64,000 bases of DNA from Lagopus muta (taxonomy: Eukaryota; Chordata; Aves; Galliformes; Phasianidae). The notes beneath the pieces are model-generated. The model saw only the letters and a list, made by a program, of their open reading frames with translations, searched no databases and was not told where the DNA came from. The stretch is from positions 22,611,505-22,675,504 of the forward strand of contig NC_064434.1 in the NCBI RefSeq assembly GCF_023343835.1, in the 5' to 3' direction. A program made the translations under genes and the position numbers. Positions within the stretch are counted from its first letter, which is position 1. Every line of letters starts with the position of its first letter. Shown piece by piece: positions 1 to 11,001 of this stretch.

Positions 1-415
1 CAGTAGCACCATTCTAGGTCCAGTCCTGTAGTGTGTTTATAAATGATCTGGATGTACGACTCAAATGCATCCAAAGGAGGTTTGCAGATGATCCTAAGAG
101 GAGCACTTGACTCCCCAAAGGGTACTGTGCGGCCTCACCTCCAGCAGTGCGTGCAGGTTTGGGTGCCACAATATTACAAGGATGATAAACTGCCAGGGAG
201 TGTCCAAAGGAGGGCTACCAAGAAGGTGCAGGGTCAGAATGGACATGGAACAGGCTGCCCAGGGCGGTGGGCACCGCCCCAAAAGGCCAGAGTTCAATGA
301 CAATGCTCTCAGACAGAGTTTCAATTTTGGGTGGTCCTGTGTGGAGCCAGGAGCTGGAATTGATGATCTAAAGGTCCCTTCCAACTCGAGATATCATGGT
401 ATCTTAAGAATGTAT
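1..415 (+). mobile_element. CR1 LINE 3' fragment, diverged
   Basis: Contains the CR1 3'-terminal pattern (GATGATCTAAAGGTCCCTTCC near 362-382) preceded by the internal CR1 tract with CAGGCTGCCCAGGGCGGTGG. It extends past the left edge and probably sits in the last intron of GST-1. Confidence 0.75.
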
Positions 416-611
416 GCTTCAACCTACTATACATTTCAATACCCTGGTGGCTGAGGTCACAGAAAACCACCATAACTATCAGTATTTCAGGCTGGCCAGT
501 ACCACTTAGAGTATTTGACTTTTCGTTTCTTAACTTCCCATCATTTTCTCAACCAATTTAAATCAGTGTTCTGCTGTGCTTTATTTCCTTTAAAACTGTC
601 TATGCAATTAC

Positions 612-3600
612 CTGCAAGAGAGGAAATTTTGCAAGTGCATCAGGCTTGCACTCTTCCACCACTAAAATGGTTTCCAGTAAACTCACATCTGCTCTGCTCA
701 TCTTGTTGCCAACAAGAAAGTCATGCCCGTGGTCTTTCAAAACCTAAAAACACGGAACAGGGAACAGAAGCAGGTGTGATATGTGACATGCCACTTAATG
801 TTACTTCAAGTCTTTCTCTCATGGAATTGTCCCTGAAGCAAGAAGAAGTAGTGAGAACATCTGTACTGCAAGCAGATCACCACTCTGTCATCACAGCCAT
901 TCTACATCTGTCCTTTCCCTTCCACAGCTTTTCTTCTCTTTTTCCTGGCAGCTGAGGTCTAGCCCTCTTGCCTTCCGTTCTGTAGCCCCTGTAATTGAGC
1001 ACTTCCTCACTCAGTGTTGGTCTACACATCATGGAACACAACCAGCACTGTACAACATTTGCAAGAGACACAAATTCAGCCCAGGCCATTGCAGGAGATC
1101 TTGGTCTCTTTCAAATGATGGGTAGCTCCCTTCTTTCTCACTTGTTTCTGCTTCAGTTGGGGGAATATTGCACTGGGGCTCTCTGCATGTAGCCCGTGCC
1201 TCAGTTTCTTGACATCCTGCTTCCAGCTCACCCATCTCCCTTTTTTTCCTTTTTCAATTACAAAAGGGCCTGCAATCCTTCTTCTGTGTGTGTGCTGCAA
1301 TGCTTCTAATGCACGTTTGGTCAGAGGCTCCTGTACTTCAGGAGGAGGCTTCAGGTAGAACCCAGTGCTACTGTGGCTTTTTTCTGAAGCAAATGCAGAC
1401 TGAAACATGGACATCTGTGGAACTCAGTGTGTCCTGGCTTGTTGCAGCTCTGCATATCTCCTAGATCTGCAGTGTCTTCTGTCTCCTCTGAGGTGTTCTG
1501 TCTCCAGCCTTATCTCACTCCCACCTCAGCCAAAGCATTTACATGGAATTTTTCCTTTCCTTTTGTCTGAATAAAAAGACTGTGTAGACCAGGAATGAAG
1601 TTTCAGGAAAACAATATTAATTAAGCTACTAAATTTTTGCCACGCACCTTCTCGAAGACTGGGAAATATCTGTTTGCAGCCTTGTCCAAAGCATTAGCAA
1701 GATGTTCCCCCTTTTTATCTGCTGGTTGGACAACGTTCATCATGATTAACTCATACAGATCTGCCAATCCTTCCGCATACATGTCAATTCTGAAAGGAAC
1801 AGATCTAGTTGGTCAAGTCAAATAGTGAAGGTCAGAATATTGGAACAGGAACAAACTTAAACCCATCAGTAAAAGGCTGTGCTCCTTCATTTTTCACCAG
1901 GGCAGATACTTCTCTGTATTAAGTTTTTTCAAATATGAATACAGAATTGCATATTGACATTGGTGTATCCAAACCGATGCCAAAGCTCTCATTAGCTATG
2001 TTTAATCAAACAGTGGGGCTGTACAATTCCTAACAGGTATCTTGAATTATGCTTATTAAGTTGAAGCATTTTAACATAGGTTAACATCAGGTTAAACCAC
2101 AGTTCCCCAGTGCTTTTGCTTTTTCCTTTCTGAAAACCATGTTGAACTCTGATCTTTATAAATTCCCTTACGCCATCCTGCCTGCCTTATCTAGCTTTTT
2201 ATTACTACTGTAAACATCACCCACAGTCATGGTCAACATGTGCTATAAAAAAACTTGCTGAACCACTGTGTTTCTGAATGTGAGCTGAAATATTCCGTGT
2301 TACGACATATTTTGTTTACAGAAAAGCAGTACCAGCTATGAGCTAACAAACAAAGGTAGTACTGGTACAGTACAGGGCTCTCTCCTTCAGGTCCTTCCCA
2401 TAGAGATTGTATTTCCCTGCTATGTAGTTGAGGATGGCTTTGGTCTGCACCAACTTCATCCCATCAATCTCCACCATGGGCACTTGCTGGAACAGCAGGG
2501 ATCCATCTGGGGAAGAAGAAGACAACAAGGAGATGCTGAGCATTTGTGACTGAAGACCATCTGTGGGGATATGGGAAAATAACCACCATTCTTATTTTTG
2601 ATTCCTCACTCTCATAATATGGTGTGGAATGGTTTGCCACAAGACCATTCATTAGTGATATACTAATAACTTATTAAAAGTTTCTTGAAGTTTCTTCAAA
2701 TCTGAAGAAGTGCCCAAATGCAGATCTTTCAGCAGTCATATGCTGAAAAGCACAAGTCCAGAACTGCGTGGCCCTAATTCAGTTGATTTTTGTTGAGGTT
2801 AGTACAGATTCTAAACACTAAAGGATTTGACCTATCATGCACCAAATTCTGTTATACCTTAGTAAGGATTTTGGAAACCCAGACTTCTGTTAGTGTTTTA
2901 CATTAATATACGTGTTAGTTTTTATACTTATGACTCCTACACTGACTTTCTACAAAACCATGCTTGAAGCAGGGAATAATAGTTGGCAATTTGCATGATT
3001 CCTGCATAAGCCAAATACCAATTGGTGTGAGATCGCAGCTGTGTAAATCTTGGCTTGTCTGTGTAAGTCTTACACTAGGAAGGAAGAAGGCAAGCTGGGA
3101 GCTGTTGGAAGAAACTGTATTTGCTTCATGGAATCACATTTCTTGACACAGCTAACCCATCAGCTGCGTCCAACTTTGTAGCCACACTAAGGCAGGCATG
3201 CACACAAACAGAAACTTTTTGCTATTAAAGATATTTTCATTTGTGCTCATGCTTCAAGATGATCTGACTGCAGATAATATATTGACATAAGGCAAGTGCC
3301 AATGAGTAAAGTGGGTTCCCATCTGAACACCAGGAAACACAGTTACTGTGTGGGTCATGGGGTGCTGGCAGAGTTTGCCCAGAGTCTGTGGAGTCTCTTC
3401 CTTGGAGATCTTCAAAAGCTGCCTGGATGTGGTCCTGGGGACCTACTCTGGGTATCCCTGCTTGAGCAGGAGTTGTGCCAGATGGACCCCAAGGTAATGC
3501 TTACTACAGCACATGTCTGTGATTCCATCTGTACCAGCCAGTCTAGGTTTTCTTTTCAAGAGACATAAGATTCCTGTCATGTTCTAGAACACACAATTCT

Positions 3601-4794
3601 AATGGTCATTATTATCTGATTATTAAAAGCTAAAGGAAACTTACCTGTCCTTAACTTTTGGAGATCTTCCTTTTTTTCCAGAAATTTTTCTTCAAACTGC
3701 AGGGAATACGGAAGGAAAATTGTTTTCTGACTACATGTTTTAACTTGTCATGAGACAACAAGGGCCCAAAATGCAATGCTGAGGGAATTTTGTTTCAGAA
3801 ATGCCAAATAAGAATTTGAATAATTAGTTTGCCTTTGCCCTATTGTCTCCTCATCACTCTCTCATGCAAATTTGTATTTTTGTGCCCATCACATTCTGGC
3901 TAAACCTGAAGTAAAGAGAAGGCACAAAAGTTTCTCTTCTGAAGAAATAGCAAGCATGATGCTGGAAAAGATCTATACTACAGATCAGGAAGAAAGTGTG
4001 AGGGTGGTGATACAGTGGAACAGGTCACCCGGAGAGGTTGTGGATGCCCCTTCCTGGGGCTAGATGGGGTTTTGAGCAGCCTGGTCTAGAGGGAGGTGTC
4101 TGTGCCTGTAGCAGAGCAATCTTAAAGGTTTCTTCCAAACAAATCCATCCTATGATTGTATGATTCTGTGCTTGTGTTCTGAGCCCTGGCAGGAGATGTT
4201 GCAGGGAGGAGAATAGGAATATTCACGCTGGAAAGATGGATTCATGTTAGAGCTCCTATTCCACAAGCTGACAAAAGCAGGGATGAAGACTATTGTTTTT
4301 TGGTGTGTTGCCATCACAACAGCAAACAAAAAGTTCAGCTCCTAAAACGCACATTCCCTGCTCTATTATCTTGAAATAATTAAAGTTAAAACAATAAAGT
4401 GTTTTTTAATATACAGTATGCTCCGGGATAAACTTAGAACTTTCAGAATGTAAAGTGCTTGACTCCTCTGATTAGAGGAAATAAGCCAAGTTTTAAATAA
4501 TTTATTTCAGCAGTCACGAGGAAGACGTGTTTAAAATGCTAAGACTGTGCTCGTCACATGATGTTGGAAACGAAAAAGGAAGTTGCTTCTCCTGCGAAGG
4601 GTAAGGAAGTGATGATCCTTTGTTCTGTAATGGCTGTGCATTTTTTATAAGGAATACTGTAAGTGAGTATTTGTCATATGCTTTTAGTAGAACGACTGTA
4701 GACAAACCTCAACTCCAGCAGCCGCTAGCAGCCACCTTATTGGTTCCATTCGGCCTCGTGCGTTAGCATAGTGCAGAACTGGCTTCCCAGACAT
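612..4794 (-). CDS. Alpha-class glutathione S-transferase, copy 1 (GST-1), last exon outside window
   Basis: Cytosolic enzyme that conjugates glutathione to electrophiles. Coding exons on the minus strand: 4708-4794 (from the ATG), 3645-3696, 2374-2506, 1648-1789, 612-743; all are flanked by AG/GT and join in frame to 182 codons. Exon lengths 87/52/133/142/132 are those of vertebrate GSTA genes. Seen: catalytic Tyr9, Arg15, the cis-proline motif Gln54-Val55-Pro56, Gln67-Thr68 for the glutathione gamma-glutamate, Asp101 and Arg131 (glutathione site of the partner subunit), and the S-x-x-D N-capping box (Ser154-Asp157). Residue 12 is Ala where paralogues have Gly. The final exon (about 41 residues, C-terminal helix) is not found in 1-611 and presumably lies to the left, so an intact gene is likely but unproven. 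The family is certain; which named avian GSTA this is I cannot say. Confidence 0.9.
3305..3537 (+). mobile_element. CR1 3' fragment in GST-1 intron 3
   Basis: The run from TGAACACCAGGAAACACAG to a degenerate end matches the CR1 3' region (GCAGAGTTTGCCCAGAGTCTGTGGAGTCTC and following), antisense to the gene. Confidence 0.7.
3985..4172 (+). mobile_element. CR1 3' fragment in GST-1 intron 2
   Basis: GAGAGGTTGTGGATGCCCCTTCC and the terminal ATCCTATGATTGTATGATTCTG repeat of CR1 are visible; the middle is diverged. Confidence 0.75.
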
Positions 4795-4821
4795 GTTTCC
4801 ACGTATCTGATTTCCTGCTGC
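4795..4821 (-). other. 5'UTR part of GST-1 exon 2
   Basis: An acceptor AG at 4822-4823 follows an A/T-rich tract, leaving 27 nt of leader before the ATG at 4792-4794. This matches the usual GSTA layout, in which exon 1 is entirely non-coding and the start codon lies near the beginning of exon 2. Confidence 0.6.
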
Positions 4822-5685
4822 CTATAATAAAGAAGAACTATCACAAATCAAGCAGGATCAGAATGCTGTTCATGAATCTCCAGCTGGTTCTCAAGCTCTG
4901 CACAAAATTGTCTTCTTTTAAACCAATCACTGATGATGCAGGACTCTCATCAAATCAGAGGACATAAGAGAGAATAGACTGAAAGCTTGTAATGTATTTT
5001 CAACACACAGTTTAGTTAAGCAGAACTGTGTACTGAAAGAATTTGGCCCATATCAGAGAATGTGCAAAACAAAATCCATTTCTAGTTCAAAGTGCTCAGC
5101 TGCTCAGCTCTGCCAGAAAAGCTGGTTGTGTAATACACATTGCTCCATACACAATGTAAATGTAGTAATCGCTGTAGTTTCTTTGGTAGCCATTAGGCTC
5201 CACTTTAAAGTGACAGGAAAGATTTTTCCCTCCCTCCTTACACACGCTCGATCTAATTCACAACAGTCACCTTTCCTCTCCTTTCTTTAGGCCAGTACTT
5301 GAAAATACAGAATTGAATTTGTCTCTGATATCATTTGGCTGCTGTCACCACAGACTGAGACAAAGTGAAATCCCTGCTCAGTTCTACTCCAGCTCATGCT
5401 GGGATTTAAAGAAATCATTGTCTCCAGGCAAGTGGGCACCTGCCCCATTCAGAACCAGGGCACAGCAAACAGCAACAGTGTAGGCAGCACCCGCTTCATA
5501 TTCATGTTACAGTTATGAAAAACAAGTCAACAAACAAGCTGAAGTATGAACTGCAGCAAAAAGCAAATGGCTACAACAAAACATATCCCCCCTGTAAGCA
5601 GCATGCCATTGTCTCTAAAACAGGAACCGCTTCACACTTCTGAGATCTAAGCTGATCTCTCTTCAAACTGAGTGCATACAAAGCA

Positions 5686-5698
5686 GTTAATTATTAAT
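5686..5698. promoter_or_regulatory. HNF1-like palindrome in GST-1 intron 1
   Basis: GTTAATTATTAAT matches 12 of 13 positions of the HNF1 consensus GTTAATNATTAAC. HNF1 is a known regulator of mammalian GSTA genes. The site lies about 130 bp downstream of the candidate exon 1, within intron 1, so its function is conjecture. Confidence 0.35.
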
Positions 5699-5829
5699 TA
5701 ATCATCTGATGCACAAAAGAATGTTAGCAAAAAATGCACCTGAAGGTATTTAATTCACAAAATCCATCCACAGATTTTAGCATCAAGTACACTAATTCCC
5801 TTTGCATATCCAAAAGCCAAAAAGCTTAC

Positions 5830-5900
5830 CTTGCAGAGACTGGAACTCGCTCTGAGCTCTCAGCAGCTTCGTCCTGAGGTTATGGAGATTTTTTTATGGA
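5830..5900 (-). promoter_or_regulatory. Probable non-coding exon 1 and TATA-like promoter of GST-1
   Basis: A strong donor (GTAAGC, minus strand) at 5824-5829 closes a candidate leader exon starting at 5830. About 30 nt upstream is CCATAAAAAAA (complement of 5888-5898), a TATA-like box, preceded by AGGAGGAGCTCC. The same AGGAGGAGCT motif stands before the candidate first exon of GST-2, which supports both as paralogous promoters. The start site would be near 5860-5870. Inferred; no transcript evidence. Confidence 0.5.
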
Positions 5901-8880
5901 GCTCCTCCTACAAAGCAAAATGCAGACACATCTCTGCTGTTGGGTAACACTATTTCTTAATCAACTAAAACATCTAGTTTTAATCACTTATTAACTACAG
6001 GAAATTAATTCCTGACTAGCGCTGGCAGTGCACATATGTAACTCTTGTGAGTGGTCATCATCATTTAGGACAACTGTGCCTAGTTTTGTACCTTTTCATG
6101 CACATTTGATCAATTATTTCAGCATGAATCCTTCATCAGTTTTGTTTCCTTCCTGTAGAGGCAGGGGATATTCCTTCAGGACATTTTCTTCTCCTGAATC
6201 TCATTCTTGGACATAGAAGTGGTTTGTACTTTCTGTCAGAGATATTACCCAGGATTTGACCCAGCAAAATGATTGCTTCTAATGACAGTAGGATGTGGTG
6301 AAAGGAGAGTGGTTGGTATCAGGAGGGCAAACTCTGAACGGTTGTCTTTAGATAATTGTGTGGATTCCTAAGAGACAGTACTGCATGAACACCCTTGCCC
6401 CGTCCTCCTGTCTAGTCTACATGGTTAGCAATGTAGTCATCATGTGCAAGCAAGGTCCGTGTACTCTGTGAAAATCTGCTGAATAATCACTCCAGGTCTA
6501 AATGTGAGCTGGGATATTCTTCTGGTATTACACAGAGGAAGTGTGAAATGTAGTCAAATAAATGAGTTCTTAGGTAGCTGGGCTCTCTCCTTCAGGTGAT
6601 CCTCATAGATGATGAAGGATAGCATAGATTTGCTGCTCAGCCACCAACACCAGAGTGTCCACACCATGGTGCATGTTCCTGGACGTCTACCAGCCTCTTG
6701 CCACTGCTTTGACAAAATAGCATTTGATCTCAAAGCTCATTTGAAGCAAAGGTGTGTAATTGAATTCCTCCCTGAGGAAAAATTGCAACCCTTGAGATTC
6801 ATAAATACATGCAGAACATTTATGGAGATCAAACTGCGTGTGTCAGCTCAGTGAGGAGGTGGGTGGAGTGTTCCTGCAGTGGCAACAGTGACAGTGGTTC
6901 ACCTCTTCTGGTGCAGATTTTAAGAGTTCAGCATGCAGGCTCTTGTTCATCACTGGCAAAATGCATAGCTAATGGAGGTGACTACGTTGAAAAACCTTGT
7001 TTTGTAGTTGAGAATTTGTTCTATCCATAAGTGTTATTGGGCACCTTGTATCAGTGGTAGTTTCCTTCTTAATGAATGGGAGGCATTACTTTCCAAGTGA
7101 TATACGTATTAACTCACTATCAGGTAGACTATTAATCATTTTCAGTCTTTGCCTTTACAAAGTCCAGAACTCAAGGAAATATCTTAGAAGGTCTAGGAAC
7201 TGCACCTACCAGGACTTCACCTTCACTGTATCAAAGAACTGAAAGGTAAGAATTTGAGCATGGAAGTTAATCCCAGTGTAGACAGCTTGGGTAAAACTCA
7301 TTTCACCTGAGTTTGTAGACATCTACATCCAGTCCAGCCATGTGATCTCCTTTAAATAGATCTAAATCCAGGCAGGACAAATCCCTCTGAAAAACACTGA
7401 AACCACAGCTGACATCCCAAACAAAGACAACAGTAGGCACTCAAAAGGTCAAAATCTGTCATGTGTGAAGGCATCTGATTTTTAAGTACTTCTCTCTTCA
7501 GATGAACAATCAGGTGGAAAAGCTAGGGGAAATCTCTAATATATACCTTAATAACTTAACAGAGAGAATATTCAGCACTGGTGCTGCTGCTGGCCATCAG
7601 CCTGTTCCCATCTGGGGTCTTCCTTTAAAATAATAACACAGATCTATGTAATAATTGGTTTCTCATATACCATACTGATCTCCTGAGCAAGCGTAAGAAT
7701 GTTTTGCATCATCAAACCTTGTCAATTTTCCTCTCCCATAAAATGTGTCAGAATTCCTTTGGCTTGGGCTGGAGCTATGCTCAAAAATCCAAGCCAGTCT
7801 TTAAAATGTAAGGGAAACTGGTGCCTGCACAAACTGCACTGTGTTACTGTATTCATGGGAGGAGGAGGGAATGTAGGGAAGGGAGCTTCAGCTGTGACTA
7901 AGGAGACCTGCAGGGATATGCCCGGCCCTGCCCTGTTGCAGACACAAAGCACACATCTGGTGTTCTGTATCATTCAAACCAACTGGGTACTTCTTGGATT
8001 TTCTGAACTGTCTCTGCATGTGTTCAGCACACCTAAAATCCAGCTCACACATTCAATCCCTCAACACATTTCTCATGACTTCCACCCTCATAATCCGGCT
8101 GGGTAGGTATTAACCAAACAATCCTTTACACTCAAGGATAAGTTTACACAACATAGCCCTGCAGTTATCAGTAACACAGCTCCAGGGAGTTACCTGCTCA
8201 CTGTCGCCTTTAAAGCTCTCTCTGCACATTCACATCACGACTCTCTCCTCAGAAGCACATCCCCTGCTTTGAGATTTTCTTCACATTCCCTCTAGTTTGC
8301 TCCCATTCTGTTATATACTCACTACCCTAGAGGGAGAGATGTCAGCCACATGATTGTTAGTTTTTCTCTCAACAGTCAGGAGGTGAAAGGGATGAAAAGT
8401 GGAGAACTGATGGGCAATACAAACTTCTGCTTTGAAACTCAAGGTGGGCATGGAAAAACAAAGACTTTTGCACCAAGTACAGTAAGTCTGCATTTGCTGC
8501 TTTCTCTCTCATACTGCATGGAGCTTGGACCACCAGTATGGCTTGTTAAAGTGCTGGTGCTCTCTGTGCCTATGCATCTCCTGTCTCATACAGTTTCGTT
8601 CTTCAGGAGATGCACTTGTCATTAACACTCTGTATCTCTACACAGTTGAATTGCAAATAGGATGTGCTAGAGTATTTCCAGCACATCTATTTTCAGAAAA
8701 TCAGCTGTCTTGTTTAGCTTGCCTACAGTCTTGATAACATTGAGGGACGTGTTTTTTATTTTTAAAATTTTACAACTGTAATAATATTTACAGGATCTCT
8801 CCACCTCACACACAGGAATAACTCATGCAAGGGTATTTTCTACTTCAGTTCTATTTATGCCTGGAGTATAAAGATGCTAC
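5901..8880. other. Intergenic DNA between GST-1 and the CR1 elements upstream of GST-2's 3' end
   Basis: Apart from the exon-4 relic at 6500-6612 I see no gene, RNA or clear repeat here. Short open frames have no recognisable domain and no splice context. Confidence 0.5.
6500..6612 (-). pseudogene. Relic of a GST exon 4 and its 3' intron flank
   Basis: About 30 nt at 6580-6610 (minus strand) resemble the end of GSTA exon 4, coding for the Leu-Lys-Glu-Arg-Ala stretch, but the donor is lost (CCAGCT in place of CCTGTA). The adjoining intron-side sequence (AATGTGAGCTGGGATATTC, 6500-6518) resembles the matching flank of GST-1 exon 4 near 2277-2300. So this is a decayed duplicate, not a chance match to a coding motif. 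The rest of the exon is not recognisable. Confidence 0.55.
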
Positions 8881-8884
8881 TGTA

Positions 8885-8975
8885 GGGAACCTGCTTTGGC
8901 AGGGGGGTTGGACTCGATGATCTCTGGAGGTCCCTTCCAACCACTGCAATTCTGTGATTCTGTGATTCTGTGAAT
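8885..8975 (+). mobile_element. CR1 3' tail
   Basis: GGGGGTTGGACTCGATGATC is followed by CTGTGATTCTGTGATTCTGTG, the diagnostic 8-mer tail repeat of CR1. Confidence 0.9.
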
Positions 8976-9139
8976 AAAGAATTTGCTAGCACTCACTGTG
9001 TTACAGATGTACTTAGGCATAGACTTGGCTTCAGATGGAGAAGTACTGCAAAAAGACGAGTTTCAGTGTTTGCAGTTCATAACCAAAAAAATACCTGATG
9101 GTATCAAAAGTAGCAGTAAAAGATAACTTGCCTTTGACA

Positions 9140-9955
9140 ACATGCAGGGCACATTTCATCCATACAGGCTGGATTGCTGGGCTGAGGCCAGTGGGATGAA
9201 GTTCAACAATACCATGTGCCACGTCCTGCACTTTGGCCACAGCAACCCCAGCATGCTACAGGCTGGAAAGCCGCAAGGAGGAGAAGGATCTAGGGGTATT
9301 AGTCAACAGCCATCTGAACATGAGCCAGCAGTGTGCCCAGGTGGCCACAAAGGTCAATGGCATCCTGGCTTGTATCAGAAATAGTTCTGCCAGCAGGTGC
9401 AGAGAGGTGTTCATTTGCCTGTACTCAACACTGTTAAGGCTGCAGCTTGAGTGCTGTGTTTGGTTTCGAGCCCCTCACCACAAGAAGGGCATTGATGCTC
9501 TGGAGCGTGTCCAGAGAAGGACAGAGATGTTGTGAGGGCTCTGGAGCACAAATGTTACGAGAAGTGGCTGGGGGAACCAGGATTGTTCAGCCTGGAGAAG
9601 AGGAAGCTCAGGGGAGACCTTATAGACCTCTACAACTACCCAAAGCGAGGTTGTGGCAAGATGGGGATCAGCCTCTTCTGCATAATTAGTGATAGGACTA
9701 GAGGGAATGGCCTCTAGTTGCACAAGGAGAAACTCAAGTTGGGCACTAGGAAAGATTTCTTCTCTGAAAAAGTAGTCAGGCGCTGGATCAGGCTGCTCAG
9801 GGAGGTGATGGAGTCACCATCCCTGGAGGTGTTCAAGAAACATTTAGATGTTGTACTAAGGGACGTGGTTTAGTGGGAAAATATTAGTGATAGGTGCACA
9901 GCTGGACTTTTTGGAAGTCTTTTCAGACCTTGGTGATTCTGTGATTCTACATTCA
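9140..9955 (+). mobile_element. CR1 fragment of about 0.8 kb
   Basis: Carries the last part of the CR1 reverse-transcriptase frame (tract coding [10 protein letters not shown] and Leu-Glu-Arg-Val-Gln-Arg, with frameshifts), the 3'UTR and the GTGATTCTGTGATTCT tail. Confidence 0.9.
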
Positions 9956-10414
9956 GTTAAAGACCCCATTTCATCTTACTGCACCCTAACAGAAGTAATT
10001 TTTTGTCCTTTTGTTTTACAGCTAATGCAAAGATGTAGGGAAAATGTTAGTAAAAACAGACATTTTTGTATTACTGCAGAAGCAGAGAAATGGATATGCT
10101 TAATTAAACAATGTCTTCTAGCTGTAACTCTGTTACAGTTTCTTCTCACTGTGTTTGCAGGAGACCAAAATTTTGGCTTGTCCATCTCTGTTGAAGGAGC
10201 AGTGATCTCAGCTGTCTACAGTGGTGCAGCTCTGAAGGGAGCATGCATGTTCTGCTGCCTGGGAGACCATGGTGAGTATGTTGTAGAACAAGCAATCTGC
10301 AAAGAAGGTTCATTATTCTCTTTTCTCTTTACCAGATGCACCTTTCAAATTTTTTTCCAATTTCTTTTTTTTTTCCTCTTTGTTCTCTTCTGTAGTCATT
10401 ATTTTGAAACCTAT

Positions 10415-10745
10415 TTTCACAGAGTCATAGAGACAGAATATTTTGGGTTGGGAGGGACCTTTAAAGACCGTTTGGTCCAACTCTCCTGCAATGAAGAGGG
10501 ACATCTACAGCTAGATCAGATTGTTCAGAGCCACATCCAGACCCACCTTGAACGTTTCCAAGGACAGGATGTCCACCACCTCTCTGGGCAACCTGTTCCA
10601 GTGCTCTCAGGTCTCCCTGGAGCCTTCCTTCCTCCAGGATGAACAGCTCCAGCTCTCCCAGCCTGTCCTCACAGCATGGGGGTTCCACCCCTTGGATCAT
10701 TCTTCCATACTAGCACTTCATCACTCTCCTTACAAAGGAGTAAGT
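10415..10745 (-). mobile_element. CR1 3' fragment just beyond GST-2
   Basis: Reversed CR1 3' end beginning at the tail near 10420, with the TTTGGGTTGGGAGGGACC signature and the downstream CACCTCTCTGGGCAACCTGT segment. Confidence 0.85.
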
Positions 10746-10859
10746 TCCCTACTCTGGCAGAGTTCTTTGCTTCCATTCTGCTTTGTTTGCATGTGCTGCA
10801 AAGCATTAGACACCTAAAAAGGCAAATCTGCTGTCACACTGCCAGAGTAAACAGAATGC

Positions 10860-10882
10860 TTTATTTCACTCTTCTATTTATT
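10860..10882 (-). terminator. Polyadenylation signals of GST-2
   Basis: Two AATAAA hexamers on the minus strand (complements of 10860-10865 and 10877-10882) lie 120-142 nt beyond the GST-2 stop codon, giving a short 3'UTR. A CR1 fragment begins just beyond. Confidence 0.6.
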
Positions 10883-11001
10883 TCTACCATTGCTTTTAAG
10901 TACCAAAAAAAACTTTACTGAGTTTCCTACTTCCTTCAAGGGTTTGGGTTTTGATGTCTTTCTTTCCAGCACTTTGGGACTTAGTGAAGTTAACATTGCT
11001 C

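Noticed and set aside
515-955. Open frame of 146 codons on plus
   Set aside because: It is the antisense shadow of GST-1 exon 6 (612-743), which has proper splice borders on minus.
9887-10642. Open frame of 251 codons on plus
   Set aside because: Begins in a CR1 tail and ends in a reversed CR1 fragment. No domain; hydrophobic run is due to T-rich DNA.
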